Shown: positions 23,128 through 33,697, counted from the first letter of the stretch. The stretch is DNA of 33,697 nucleotides from Deltaproteobacteria bacterium (GCA_026388345.1 JAPLJY010000170.1:1-33697); one strand, 5' to 3'. The notes: generated from the sequence alone by a model not told the origin. Program-made: numbers and translations.

Positions 23128-23615
23128 CCGCAGACCTCCCGTTGAAATTTCGTGAAATAGGGTCTGAGCTCCCGGGCGGTTCCGGAGACATCCTCGGGAA
23201 TGACGCGGACCTCGCCGATGACGCTCATGAAATTTGTATCGCCTCCCCACCGGGGAACGACGTGGATGTGCAGGTGATCGTCGATCCCGGCCCCCGCCGC
23301 CTTTCCAAGGTTCATGCCGATGTTGAACCCCTCCGGTTTCATCGCCTCGGTCAGGACCCGGACGGAGAGATCCATGAACGCAAACAGCTCTTCCCTTTCC
23401 GCGGGGAGGAGATCGCTTAGACGGCTCAGGTGGCGGAACGGAACGATCATGAGGTGGCCGCCCGTGTAGGGATAGCGGTTCACCATGATGTAACCGCTTT
23501 TCCCCTCGCAGACGACCAGTTCCTCCCCCCGCATGGAATCCCGGCAGAGGACGCATCCCGCGGGCTTCTCCCCCCGGATATAGGCCATGCGCCAGGGCGC
23601 AAATATCGTGTCCAT
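23124..23615 (-). CDS. HIT-family nucleotide hydrolase/transferase
   Basis: A 163-residue protein of the histidine triad family. The catalytic motif is DHLHIHVVPRW (His114, His116, His118), preceded by FNIGMNLGKAAGAGI. An N-terminal CVLC (21-24) may bind metal, as in AP4A-phosphorylase-like members. These enzymes split nucleoside phosphoramidates or dinucleoside polyphosphates; which one cannot be told. It overlaps the LapA-type gene by 4 bp, so the two are translated together. Confidence 0.88.
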   Translation of the reverse strand: MDTIFAPWRMAYIRGEKPAGCVLCRDSMRGEELVVCEGKSGYIMVNRYPYTGGHLMIVPFRHLSRLSDLLPAEREELFAFMDLSVRVLTEAMKPEGFNIGMNLGKAAGAGIDDHLHIHVVPRWGGDTNFMSVIGEVRVIPEDVSGTARELRPYFTKFQREVCG

Positions 23616-23692
23616 CCTGTAACCCCCGGCAAGACAGATGCCTGTTTCAATAACCGTTCAACGTCGGATCGGGAGCAACTTCTCTTAAATAA

Positions 23693-24175
23693 TCAATTCC
23701 GCAATTCAACGATCTCCCCGGTGATCGTCTTTCCGATCTCCAGGACGCCGACCGAATTGAACGGGCAAAAACGGTTGCCGGTGGCCGAACCGGGGTTGAA
23801 ACAGAGGACGCCCTTTTCCACCCGGTTGCACGGCTGGTGGGTATGCCCGAAGATGAGGCAGTCCACGCGTCCGAATTTCTTTTCCATCGCCTCGTCCATC
23901 CGTGGGAACATTCCGCAGGCATGGATCAATCCCAGACGGAAACCGTTTATATCGAGGACCACTTGGTCGGGGAGAAGACTCCGGACCTGGGGCGGATCGG
24001 CATTGCCGTAGACCGCCCGGACCTCCTTCCGGTCGAAAACACCCAGAACGGCAAGATCGGTCAGATCACCGGCATGCAAAATCAGATCTACGCCATGGAA
24101 GGGATGCTCCAGAATTCGCCTGAGTTTTTCGTCATAACCCCGGAGATGAGTATCTGAGATCACCCCTATCTTCAC
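23693..24175 (-). CDS. YfcE/MJ0936-type phosphodiesterase
   Basis: A 160-residue small metallophosphoesterase: SDTH (Asp8, His10), HAGDLTD (Asp37), YGNAD (Asn58), a His in LIHACG, and GHTHQP. Size and motif spacing match the YfcE group, cytoplasmic phosphodiesterases with manganese and broad activity on artificial substrates. The start is a GTG with GGAGG eight bases upstream. It is transcribed away from the gene at 24335, with a 159-bp divergent gap. Confidence 0.88.
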   Translation of the reverse strand: MKIGVISDTHLRGYDEKLRRILEHPFHGVDLILHAGDLTDLAVLGVFDRKEVRAVYGNADPPQVRSLLPDQVVLDINGFRLGLIHACGMFPRMDEAMEKKFGRVDCLIFGHTHQPCNRVEKGVLCFNPGSATGNRFCPFNSVGVLEIGKTITGEIVELRN

Positions 24176-24334
24176 CCGGCCTACCTCCGCGCAGTTACCG
24201 GCGGATTATAACGAGATGCGCTAAAAAGACAAGGATTATTTCGGGCGTGGCGCCTCCCGAGCCTGTTTCGGTTTGACTTTCCGCGCGGCTGAAGTTAGGA
24301 TGAGCCCGAAAAACAGACGCAGAGGTCAAACACG

Positions 24335-24607
24335 ATGCTCGAATCCTCACTCGACAGACTGGCGCAACAGATCCTCGGCCTTGACGAGGCCTCCCTCTCC
24401 TCCCTCTGGGAAAAATACAAGAAGCGGATGGAGCATTTCGAACCCACGAAAGAATGGGAAAAGGCGGTGATCATCTTTTTCATCATCAACGCGGTCCGGG
24501 CCAAGAACCACATCTTCAACGAGCAACTCATGCGGCAGGGGCAACAGCAGACCGGACCGGAAAAACCCCCGAAGGGGAAACCAGAGCTGCGGTTGGTCAA
24601 GACGTGA
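24335..24607 (+). CDS. Small conserved-looking protein of unknown function (90 aa)
   Basis: A 90-residue cytoplasmic protein with a helical N-terminus (MLESSLDRLAQQILGLDEASLSSLWEKYKKRMEHF), a hydrophobic helix (WEKAVIIFFIINAVRAKNHIFNEQL) and a basic, Pro-rich tail. GAGGTC precedes the ATG. Codon use looks like its neighbours, which supports a real gene. It lies 64 bp before ligA in the same direction. I do not recognise a family. Confidence 0.7.
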   Translation: MLESSLDRLAQQILGLDEASLSSLWEKYKKRMEHFEPTKEWEKAVIIFFIINAVRAKNHIFNEQLMRQGQQQTGPEKPPKGKPELRLVKT

Positions 24608-24665
24608 TATCCTGAAATGGTTCAAAAGAAACCCCCTCGCCCATTGGCTGAGTTTCAAAGGGTGA

Positions 24666-27007
<2,342 letters not shown>

Positions 27008-27018
27008 CATTCTTCGTT

Positions 27019-27063
27019 CCGGGGCCTGGGGACACCTTGCGGCAAGGTGTCCCCAGGCCCCGG
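27019..27063. terminator. REP-like hairpin between convergent genes
   Basis: A 22-bp perfect stem with a one-base loop. The inner 27 bp (27028-27054) have arms GGGGACACCTTGC and GCAAGGTGTCCCC, keeping the outer GGGGACA/TGTCCCC and inner TGC/GCA of the element in ligA and hemW but with three changed pairs between. The flanks CCGGGGCCT/AGGCCCCGG extend it. It lies between the ends of acyP and the leftward aminotransferase and could stop transcription from both sides, although it lacks a T-run. Confidence 0.6.
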
Positions 27064-27069
27064 CAACCA

Positions 27070-28251
27070 CTATTTGAACTCTTTCAGCACTTCGCCAAAG
27101 CCATCAATCGCACCCAGTATGGTTGCATCGTCCACACAGTAGGCGATCCGGATATGGCCGGGGCCATAGAAGCCGCTCCCGGGGACGGTGAGGATCCGCC
27201 GCTTCCGGAGGGCTTCTGCAAACAGGACATCGTCGGCGATGGGCGTCCGGGGAAAGAGATAGAAGGCGCCGTCCGGCTTGACCACCCGGTATCCGACCGA
27301 GGCGAGGCCGTCACAGAGAAGGTCCCGTTTTCTCCGATAGACCTCCACATCGACCCGTACTCCCTTGAGGCCGGCGATTGCACGCTGCATCAAGGCGGGA
27401 GCGTTCACAAACCCGAGGATCCGGTTGCAGAGCGTGAGCCCACCCATGACCTCCTCCAGGTCCGCCATGGCGGGATTCACGGCGATATAGCCGATCCGCT
27501 CGCCGGGAAGGGAGAGGCTCTTGGAGTAGGAGGAGGCGATGAAGCTGTGGGGATACGCCTTCATCACGCTCGGCAGCTTCACCCCGTCATAAACGATTTC
27601 GCTGTAAGGCTCGTCGGAGATCAGGAAGATCTCGCGCCGGAATTCCTTTCCCTTCTCGGTCAGAAGCGCCGCAAGACCCCGGATGGACGCCTCGTCGAAA
27701 ACCTTCCCCGTCGGATTGTTCGGAGAGTTGATCAGGACGGCCTTGGTTTTTTCGGTCACGGCCTGCCGGATCGCATCAAGATCGAGGGAAAAATCCTCCC
27801 GCGGTGGGACGATCCGGGGAACACCGCCGGCATTGTCCGCATAGAAGCGGTACTCCACGAAAAAGGGCGCCGGCATGATCACCTCGTCGCCCGGGTCCAG
27901 GATCGTTTTCAGAATGACGTTGAGCGCCCCGCCGGCGCCGCAGGTCATCACGATCTGGTCGGCAGCAAGCGCCACCCCGCGGGAGTCGCCGACCTCCGCC
28001 GCAACAGCCGCACGGGTCTCCGGGTATCCGGCGTTCGGCATGTACATGTGTTTCCCGGGGATGTCGGCGGCAACCAGCTCGCAGAGCCGGGCCTTTACGG
28101 CCTCGGGGGGATCGAGATTGGGATTCCCGAGACTGAAATCGAAGACATTCTCCGCACCGTATTGACGCTTGAGACGGAGTCCCTCCTCGAACATCTTCCG
28201 GATGAAGGAGGACTGCGTCATGAATCCGTGGATCTTTTTCGCGATTGTCAT
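27070..28251 (-). CDS. PLP-dependent class I/II aminotransferase
   Basis: A 393-residue fold-type I aminotransferase. Landmarks: FSLGNPNLDPP, GGALNVILKTILDPGDEVIMPAPFF, the PLP-ring contact in NSPNNPTGKVF, ISDEPYSEIVYDG, the cofactor lysine in SSYSKSLSLPGERIGY, and PDGAFYLFPR near the end, with the substrate-carboxylate arginine in HIRIAYC. It probably moves amino groups between an amino acid and 2-oxoglutarate; the amino acid is not evident, aspartate-type being likely. I chose ATG 28251 (AAGG upstream) over a GTG three codons earlier. Alone on the minus strand, convergent to acyP. Confidence 0.88.
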   Translation of the reverse strand: MTIAKKIHGFMTQSSFIRKMFEEGLRLKRQYGAENVFDFSLGNPNLDPPEAVKARLCELVAADIPGKHMYMPNAGYPETRAAVAAEVGDSRGVALAADQIVMTCGAGGALNVILKTILDPGDEVIMPAPFFVEYRFYADNAGGVPRIVPPREDFSLDLDAIRQAVTEKTKAVLINSPNNPTGKVFDEASIRGLAALLTEKGKEFRREIFLISDEPYSEIVYDGVKLPSVMKAYPHSFIASSYSKSLSLPGERIGYIAVNPAMADLEEVMGGLTLCNRILGFVNAPALMQRAIAGLKGVRVDVEVYRRKRDLLCDGLASVGYRVVKPDGAFYLFPRTPIADDVLFAEALRKRRILTVPGSGFYGPGHIRIAYCVDDATILGAIDGFGEVLKEFK

Positions 28252-28260
28252 AGCACACAC

Positions 28261-28658
28261 CTTTCCGTCCTGTCACACCCTGCCCTGCCCGCGTTATCAA
28301 AAACCCTGTAAAAAGGTTTTTTTTACTCTCACGCCGTCCCCCACCTGTCAAGAAATATATGAAGATTTTCCCTCACCCGTTGTTCCTCCCTTTTTTTTGC
28401 GCGATGACCGGGAGCGCAACCCGCAAGCCCCGCCTTGCAGGCGGGGATAAGGGGCGCAATAAAAAAACAGACGGCTTCCTTGCCGGGAAGCACCGCCCTG
28501 TGGGCGGGTGGCTTCACTTCCGGTCCATCATCAGATCTGATCGGCCTTGACATTTTTGGAGGTTTCTACTACTCTCCCCGAACCTTGAGAACGAGAGCGG
28601 ATTGCCATCCGCTGCAAAAGAGCGGGGGATGTTGCGCCCCGCCGGAGGAAATGAGCCG
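28261..28658. other. Divergent intergenic region with hairpins
   Basis: No gene is supported over about 400 bp. It contains AAAAACC/GGTTTTT followed by T's at 28299-28321 (terminator-like, plus strand), and a CCCCGCC-TTGCA-GGCGGGG hairpin at 28428-28446. A further imperfect stem around CACCGCCC/GGGCGGGTG lies near 28488-28515. These resemble dispersed GC-rich repeats. Promoters for the aminotransferase and the zinc-ribbon gene should lie here, but I cannot place them with confidence. Confidence 0.45.
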
Positions 28659-28871
28659 ATGCCGATTTTTGAATTCAAATGCCGGAAATGCAGAGAGAAC
28701 TTTGAGGTCCTCTTCCGGAGCCGCGACGAAAAGGTGTCTGTCGCCTGCCCGAAGTGCGGATCAATCAAGGTGGAGCGGCTGATGTCCGCCTTCGCAGGAA
28801 AGATCGGCAACACCTCCGCGGGCGGCGACGGCTGCGGGAGCTGCGCCGCAACCAGTTGCGGCCCTTCCTGA
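28659..28871 (+). CDS. FmdB-family zinc-ribbon protein
   Basis: A 70-residue protein starting MPIFEFKCRKCRENFEVLF with CxxC pairs at 8-11 and CPKC at 30-33, the standard FmdB/CxxC_CxxC_SSSS zinc ribbon, and a Gly/Ser/Cys-rich tail (GGDGCGSC). The start at 28659 has GGAGG upstream and fits the family; a longer frame upstream lacks a site. FmdB was first described as a regulator in formamidase operons, but the role of most members is unknown. A TCACGGC/GCCGTGA hairpin at 28885-28903 lies just beyond its stop. Confidence 0.88.
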   Translation: MPIFEFKCRKCRENFEVLFRSRDEKVSVACPKCGSIKVERLMSAFAGKIGNTSAGGDGCGSCAATSCGPS

Positions 28872-29008
28872 GGACACTGACCGGTCACGGCCGTGCGCCG
28901 TGAGACCACTTCGACTTCGTAAAAAATTCCAAGAACGTCAACATTGGGTGCTTTTGCCCATGATCAACAGGCGGCAAAGGCCGCCACTCTGAAAAGGAGC
29001 TCACAGAC

Positions 29009-29683
29009 ATGAACATTCTGATTTTCGGACCCAACGGCAGCGGAAAGGGAACACAGGGCGCGGTGGTTCAAAAGAAATACGGCGTCCCCCACATTGAGAC
29101 GGGCGTGATCTTCCGACAAAACATCAAGAATGGAACGGAACTGGGAAAGAAGGCAAAGGGGTTCATTGATAACGGAGAGCTGGTTCCCGACGCGATCACC
29201 GTCCCCATGATCCTGAACCGTCTCCAGGAGGCGGACTGCAAAAGCGGCTGGCTCCTGGACGGCTTCCCCAGGAACCTCATCCAGGCGGAGGCCCTCGGGA
29301 AGGCGCTTCAGGACGCCGGGATGAAGCTCGACTACGTCATCGAGATCCTCCTCGACCGGGAGATCGCCAAGAAGCGAATCATGGGCCGCCGTCTCTGCGC
29401 CACGGACAACAACCATCCCAACAACATCTTCATCGACGCGATCAAGCCCGCCGAAAAGGACGGGAAGCCGGTCTGCCGGATCTGCGGCTGCGACAAACTG
29501 ACCGCCCGGGCCGACGACCAGGACGAAGGGGCGATCGACAAGCGCCACGGGATCTACTACGACACGAAGACGGGGACGCTGGCCGCCGTCAACTACTTCA
29601 GGGCGCGCGTCAAAATCATCGATCTGGACGGAACGCCCGGCGTGAAGGAGGTCTCTCAGGCCCTGCTGGCAAAGTTAGGATAG
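29009..29683 (+). CDS. adk: Adenylate kinase
   Basis: A 224-residue nucleoside monophosphate kinase with the P-loop GPNGSGKGTQ, the AMP-binding HIETGVIFR and GWLLDGFPRN segments, and a long LID from GRRLC to RHGIYYD. It interconverts ATP, AMP and ADP. The LID has three cysteines (CRICGC plus the earlier RRLC) and so could hold a zinc ion, as in Gram-positive-type enzymes, although the spacing is unusual. AAAAGGAG precedes the ATG. It is not next to ribosomal protein genes as adk often is, so this could be a second, diverged copy. Confidence 0.85.
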   Translation: MNILIFGPNGSGKGTQGAVVQKKYGVPHIETGVIFRQNIKNGTELGKKAKGFIDNGELVPDAITVPMILNRLQEADCKSGWLLDGFPRNLIQAEALGKALQDAGMKLDYVIEILLDREIAKKRIMGRRLCATDNNHPNNIFIDAIKPAEKDGKPVCRICGCDKLTARADDQDEGAIDKRHGIYYDTKTGTLAAVNYFRARVKIIDLDGTPGVKEVSQALLAKLG

Positions 29684-29750
29684 CCTTGGCCTCCCCATCT
29701 GCCCCTGCAAAACCGAAACGCTCCCCCAAGGCGTGTCCAGACGCTAATTC

Positions 29751-30203
29751 TTATAAGATCCTTATACTGCCCAGCGTCAGCCCGGCCACCCCAGCATAGC
29801 GGACCAGCTTGCCCGTGAAAACCAGCATGGAAAAGCGGATGAAACCAACCTTGAGGACGCCGCCCGCCAGACAGAGGGGATCACCGATGAACGGCAGCCA
29901 GGAAAGAAGGAGGGACCAGACGCCGTAACGTCGATAGAAGCGTTCCGCCGCCGCTTCCGCGGCAGGGTCGATCCGCAGGATCCGTCGAATCAGGAAAGGG
30001 CCACCCCAGACGCCGACGGCCCAGGTGGTGCAGCTGCCCAGATAGTTCCCGGCGGAGGCAACGGCCACGGCGGAAAGCGGATCGCTGCCCTTGAAAAGCA
30101 TGAGGACCAGCAGCCACTCGGAACCGACGGGAAGCCGGGTCGAGGCGAGAAAGCTCAGGGCAAACAGACCGGGATAGCCGTGGGAGGCGAGGAAGGATTC
30201 CAT
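29751..30203 (-). CDS. YqaA-type membrane protein (DedA-related VTT fold)
   Basis: A membrane protein of about 150 residues starting MESFLASHGYPGLFALSFLASTRLPVGSEWLLVLML. The second half has RRYGVWSLLLSWLPFIGDPLCLAGGVLKV, typical of the YqaA branch of the DedA/VTT superfamily: a re-entrant loop with the Pro-x-Gly-(D/E) pattern. Some relatives move lipids or protons across the inner membrane; function here is unknown. The ATG at 30203 matches the usual family start; an upstream TTG at 30290 is open in frame, but the extra 29 residues look non-native. It is divergent from lepA and convergent to adk. Confidence 0.78.
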   Translation of the reverse strand: MESFLASHGYPGLFALSFLASTRLPVGSEWLLVLMLFKGSDPLSAVAVASAGNYLGSCTTWAVGVWGGPFLIRRILRIDPAAEAAAERFYRRYGVWSLLLSWLPFIGDPLCLAGGVLKVGFIRFSMLVFTGKLVRYAGVAGLTLGSIRIL

Positions 30204-30326
30204 GCGTCGAAAAGCAGCGGAAAGGGGGCGGGTTGTCAAAGCGTTTGTGGACAGGATGATGACCGTCCCCTTCTTTACTCTTGCGGACAATCATGGTAAG
30301 AAGCCGTCCGAAGGGACAAGCAGTTA

Positions 30327-32123
30327 ATGGACAATATCCGAAATTTCAGCATCATCGCCCATATCGACCACGGGAAGTCGACGCTCGCCGACCGGCTGAT
30401 CCAGTTCACCGGCATTGTGTCTGACCGTGATTTTCAGGACCAGATCCTCGACAACATGGATATCGAGCGGGAGCGGGGGATCACGATCAAGAGCCAGGTC
30501 GTCTCGCTTCCCTACCGCGCAAAGGACGGCCGGAGCTACACCCTGAATCTGATCGACACGCCGGGCCATGTCGATTTCACCTACGAGGTATCGCGGTCGC
30601 TGGCCTCCTGCGAAGGGGTGCTGCTTTTGATCGACGCCGCCCAGGGCGTCCAGGCCCAGACGCTCGCCAACCTCTACCTCGCGATGGAGCACGATCTGGC
30701 GATCATCCCCGTCATCAACAAGATCGATCTTCCCTCGGCGGACGTCGAGCGGGTCATCGAGCAGATCGACTCGGAACTGGGTCTGGATACGGATACCCAT
30801 CTGAAATGTTCCGCCAAGGAGGGGATCGGGATCGAAGAGATCCTGGAGGCGATCGTGGCGCGGATCCCAGCTCCCAAGGGAGACCCGGCGGCGCCGCTCG
30901 CTGCGCTCATCTTCGACGCCAAGTACGACTCCTTCCGGGGAACGGTGATCCACTGCCGCATCTTCGACGGGACCGTGAAGGCGGGCGACATCATCCGCCT
31001 GGTGTACAACAATGCCACGTACCGTGTGGAAGAGGTCGGCCACTTCCTGCTCCAGCGTCAGAAGCGGGAGAGCCTCTCCGCCGGGGACGTGGGCTACATC
31101 ATCGCCGGCGTAAAGACCGTATCGGACGTCCGCACCGGAGACACGATCACGCTGGAGAATCGCCCCTGCGCAAAGCCGCTGCCGGGGTTCAAGGAGGTCA
31201 AGCCCGTCGTCTTCGCGTCGATCTACCCGATCGCCGCGGACGATTACGCGGACCTCGCCGACTCGCTGGACAAATTCAAGCTGAACGACGCCTCCTTCGT
31301 CTATGAAAAGGACTCTTCGGCGGCCCTGGGCCAAGGTTTCCGCTGCGGCTTTCTGGGGCTTCTCCACCTCGACATCGTCCAGGAGCGCCTGGAGCGGGAG
31401 TATGACCTCTCGATCATCCTTTCCGTCCCCAGCGTCCGCTACCGCTTCACGCTGAAGGACGGGACGGTGATCTTCGTGGACAACCCGGCCCACTATCCCG
31501 AACCGATGTCCATCGTCAAGTCCGAGGAGCCCTATATCCGGGCGGCAATGATGCTCCCCGAACGCTACCTCGGCGCCGTGATGAAACTTTGCATGGAGAA
31601 GCGGGGCGTGAACTCGACACTGAACTACCCGAGCCCGGGCCGGGCGGAGCTGATCTATGAGGTCCCGCTCGCCGAGGTGATCTTCGACTTCTACGACCGC
31701 TTCAAGTCGGTGACGCAGGGCTACGGCTCCTTTGACTACGACCTGATCGATTACCGGGAGGGCAGCCTCGCCCTTCTCGACATCCTCGTGAACGGCGAAA
31801 AGGTCGACGCCCTCTCTCAGATCGTCCACCGCGATCGGGCACGAGCCCGGGGTCTCCAAGCCTGCGAGCGGCTGAAGGAGGAGATCCCGAGGCAGATGTT
31901 CAAGATTGCAATCCAGGGGGCGATCGGCGGCGAGATCATCTCCCGGACGACCATCTCCGCCTTCCGGAAGGACGTCATCGCCAAGTGCTACGGAGGCGAC
32001 ATCTCCCGGAAGCGGAAACTCCTGGAGAAGCAGAAGAAGGGCAAGAAGCGGATGAAGATGATCGGCAACGTGAGCATCCCCCAGAGCGCCTTCCTCGCCG
32101 TGCTGAAGTCGGATACGGAATGA
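30327..32123 (+). CDS. lepA: Elongation factor 4 (LepA)
   Basis: A 598-residue translational GTPase. G motifs: AHIDHGKST (11-19), RGITIKS, DTPGHVDF, and NKIDLP. The domains correspond to EF-G I, II, III and V, followed by the LepA-specific C-terminal domain (YGGDISRKRKLLEKQKKGKKRMK). It binds ribosomes and remodels the pre- or post-translocation state. GACAAGC-type sequence precedes the ATG with a weak site. It is followed after 4 bp by hemW, an arrangement common across bacteria. Confidence 0.97.
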   Translation: MDNIRNFSIIAHIDHGKSTLADRLIQFTGIVSDRDFQDQILDNMDIERERGITIKSQVVSLPYRAKDGRSYTLNLIDTPGHVDFTYEVSRSLASCEGVLLLIDAAQGVQAQTLANLYLAMEHDLAIIPVINKIDLPSADVERVIEQIDSELGLDTDTHLKCSAKEGIGIEEILEAIVARIPAPKGDPAAPLAALIFDAKYDSFRGTVIHCRIFDGTVKAGDIIRLVYNNATYRVEEVGHFLLQRQKRESLSAGDVGYIIAGVKTVSDVRTGDTITLENRPCAKPLPGFKEVKPVVFASIYPIAADDYADLADSLDKFKLNDASFVYEKDSSAALGQGFRCGFLGLLHLDIVQERLEREYDLSIILSVPSVRYRFTLKDGTVIFVDNPAHYPEPMSIVKSEEPYIRAAMMLPERYLGAVMKLCMEKRGVNSTLNYPSPGRAELIYEVPLAEVIFDFYDRFKSVTQGYGSFDYDLIDYREGSLALLDILVNGEKVDALSQIVHRDRARARGLQACERLKEEIPRQMFKIAIQGAIGGEIISRTTISAFRKDVIAKCYGGDISRKRKLLEKQKKGKKRMKMIGNVSIPQSAFLAVLKSDTE

Positions 32124-32127
32124 ACGG

Positions 32128-33360
32128 ATGGATGAAAGATCGATCCCGAGTCCGGCCGGAAACGCTCTTCATGCGGTAGAGGAACCGGATGACCTCCCGG
32201 GGCTTTACATCCACATCCCCTTCTGCATCCGGAAATGCGCCTACTGCGGTTTCTACTCCACCACCGACCGTTCCCTGATCCCCGCCTTTCGGTCGGCCAT
32301 CCGCCGGGAAATGGACCTCTACCGGGGGTGGGCCGCATCCTTTGATACGCTCTACCTGGGCGGGGGAACCCCCTCCGCTCTGCCCGCAGCAGATATCGAG
32401 GGGGTGATCGCCGACATCCGGGTTGCCTTTACGATCACAAGCGACGCGGAGATCACCGTCGAGGTCAACCCGGGCGACATCACCCCGCCTCTGCTGAAGT
32501 CGCTCCACCGTTCCGGGGTGAACCGCCTCAACATCGGTGTCCAGTCCTTCGACGACGGTTCGCTTGCCCTGCTGGGCCGCCGCCATACGGCCCTTCAGGC
32601 CATCGGCGCCATCCATCGGGCGCGCGACGCCAGCTTCGGGAATATCGGTCTGGATCTGATCTACGGTCTTCCCTCTTCCCCCGCTGGGTGGGCAAATGGG
32701 GACATGATGCCGCATCGTGTCCCCATTTACAGTCACCTAACAGCATGGCTTGCCACGCTGGATACGGCCATCGGCCTCGACCCCGACCACCTCTCCTGCT
32801 ATCAGCTCACCCTGGAGGAGGAAACCCCCCTCGCAGAGCGATGCCGGCACGGAGAACTCATCCTTCCCGATGAATCCCGCCAGGCCGATTTTTTTCTCAG
32901 GACAGCGGAAATTCTGGAAAAAAAAGGCTACATCCACTACGAGGTCTCCAACTTCGCCCATCCCGGCCGGGAATCGCGGCACAACCGCAAATACTGGAAC
33001 CACGTCCCCTATCTCGGCTTTGGTCCCGCGGCGCACTCCTTTTCAGGGCGCGAGCGCCGCTGGAACCGCAGCTCCGTCGACGCCTACATCGGCGATCTGG
33101 AATCGGGGCGGTCGCCCGTAGAATCAAGGGAAATTTTAAGCGACGAGCAACTCCGTCTGGAGGCGCTCTTTCTCGGTTTCCGGACACGCCGGGGAATCTG
33201 CCTGGAGACGTTCAAGATCCGTTACGGCCGGAATCTTCTCGCGGACAAACGGGATATGATCGAGAGGCTCTCCGGGGAAGGGCTTGTGGAGATCCGCGAC
33301 GGATTTCTCCGGCCGACGCGCGCCGGGATGGCCGTCGCCGACAGCCTGGCGTTGATCTGA
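32128..33360 (+). CDS. hemW: HemW-type radical SAM protein with an in-frame insertion
   Basis: A 410-residue radical SAM protein with YIHIPFCIRKCAYCGFYS (Cys33, Cys37, Cys40 for the iron-sulfur cluster), LGGGTPS, VNPGD, GVQSFDD, NIGLDLIYGLP and YEVSNFAHPG; the HemW C-terminal domain follows. Family members act as heme chaperones, not as coproporphyrinogen oxidases as once annotated. Odd feature: after GLPSSPAGW there are about 19 extra residues ([19 protein letters not shown]) compared with the usual spacing to the DHLSCYQL strand. They are encoded by a REP-like hairpin and its flank (32694-32728 and beyond), and the frame is preserved. Effect on activity is unknown. Confidence 0.93.
   Translation: MDERSIPSPAGNALHAVEEPDDLPGLYIHIPFCIRKCAYCGFYSTTDRSLIPAFRSAIRREMDLYRGWAASFDTLYLGGGTPSALPAADIEGVIADIRVAFTITSDAEITVEVNPGDITPPLLKSLHRSGVNRLNIGVQSFDDGSLALLGRRHTALQAIGAIHRARDASFGNIGLDLIYGLPSSPAGWANGDMMPHRVPIYSHLTAWLATLDTAIGLDPDHLSCYQLTLEEETPLAERCRHGELILPDESRQADFFLRTAEILEKKGYIHYEVSNFAHPGRESRHNRKYWNHVPYLGFGPAAHSFSGRERRWNRSSVDAYIGDLESGRSPVESREILSDEQLRLEALFLGFRTRRGICLETFKIRYGRNLLADKRDMIERLSGEGLVEIRDGFLRPTRAGMAVADSLALI
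32694..32728. repeat. REP-like palindrome inside hemW
   Basis: A 35-bp hairpin. The inner 27 bp (32698-32724) equal those in ligA exactly, with extra arms AAAT/ATTT that lengthen the stem to 17 bp. It begins on a codon boundary in the same phase as in ligA and encodes GDMMPHRVP. Confidence 0.85.
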
Positions 33361-33562
33361 AAAGAGAGTGCAATTTTCTATGGCCATCTGGTCCATCACT
33401 ACCTCCTTTCCTGTGATTCAATTGGAAATACAGATAGATGATGAACAAAAGAAACCTAAGACGCAATCATCATTTTGTTACGTAGTGTTCTCGTCCTGCC
33501 TTAATAAGATAGAAACGCGGAACAGAGACCCGCCTCCATATTGGAGAATGAGATTAAGCATA

Positions 33563-33697
33563 TCACCTCGGAATCTCTTTTCTTTTTAGATAGTTTTCTG
33601 CATCTTTGTTTCCTAAATTCGCGGCCCTCCTGAAATCCTCCACAGCCTCTTCTGTTTTACCGAGCTTCAAAAATGCACGCCCCCGATGTAAAAAAGC
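33563..33697 (-). CDS. C-terminal end of a TPR-repeat protein (cut by window edge)
   Basis: The minus strand from the window edge reads 44 residues, AFLHRGRAFLKLGKTEEAVE then DFRRAANLGNKDAENYLKR, and stops at TGA. The pattern G-R-A-x-L-K-L-G-K-x-E-E-A-x-x-D-F is one tetratricopeptide repeat, with a Sel1-like GNKDAENYL end. The remainder lies to the right of the window. TPR proteins hold other proteins together; nothing more can be said from this part. The 200-bp gap to hemW holds no other gene I can support. Confidence 0.7.
   Translation of the reverse strand, partial: AFLHRGRAFLKLGKTEEAVEDFRRAANLGNKDAENYLKRKEIPR

Noticed and set aside
22792..23556. A single long frame joining LapA with upstream sequence
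   Set aside because: The upstream part is an alternate frame of the HIT gene. The LapA start at 23127 has its own ribosome site and a normal family N-terminus.
30324..31859. A 511-codon frame opposite lepA
   Set aside because: It is a shadow produced by GC-rich codon use of lepA; the same holds for a 515-codon frame opposite ligA and a 399-codon frame opposite the radical SAM gene.

Overview
The window looks like a moderately GC-rich chromosomal segment of an anaerobic Gram-negative bacterium, most likely a Desulfobacterota / Syntrophales-type organism. This lineage call is an inference: it rests on the general character of the proteins and on several families of dispersed GC-rich palindromes typical of such genomes, not on a search.

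Layout. Positions 1-1050 are gene-poor: a decayed TetR-type start is cut by a dispersed repeat, followed by one 59-residue zinc-ribbon gene. Positions 1051-8741 read leftward: a B12-binding radical SAM protein next to a cyclopropane-fatty-acid synthase, a metallophosphoesterase, a metallo-beta-lactamase-fold hydrolase, a one-motif phospholipase D-like protein, an HU-like protein with a basic tail, and a clostripain-family protease with no export signal. The gaps contain copies of C/G-rich repeats.

Positions about 8965-17600 form a compact mobile element beside the initiator tRNA gene (17601-17677). It carries a tyrosine integrase and an excisionase-like protein on the plus strand. On the minus strand, across a control region with no convincing gene, lies a replication module: a sigma-like protein, a phage-O-type initiator, a DnaC-type loader, a RusA-type resolvase and an HTH protein. 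A Fic protein sits at the far end as cargo beside a dead DUF3800 gene. There are no capsid, tail, portal or terminase genes, so it resembles a phage satellite or a stripped prophage. Three DNA-site arrays stand out: eight 15-bp iterons plus an AT-rich tract inside the initiator gene (a lambda-like origin), four palindromes at exactly 41-bp spacing upstream of fic, and three 20-bp double repeats flanking and inside the integrase gene (candidate arm sites).

Positions 17802-33697 are ordinary chromosome: a sensor kinase and response-regulator cyclase pair; pyruvoyl arginine decarboxylase and an agmatinase (arginine to putrescine); HIT, LapA-like and YfcE-like genes; ligA-acyP; an aminotransferase; a FmdB-type zinc ribbon; adenylate kinase; a YqaA-like membrane protein; lepA-hemW; and the end of a TPR protein at the right edge. 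A REP-like palindrome occurs three times here. Two copies lie in frame inside ligA and hemW and add the same nine residues to both proteins; the third is an intergenic hairpin.
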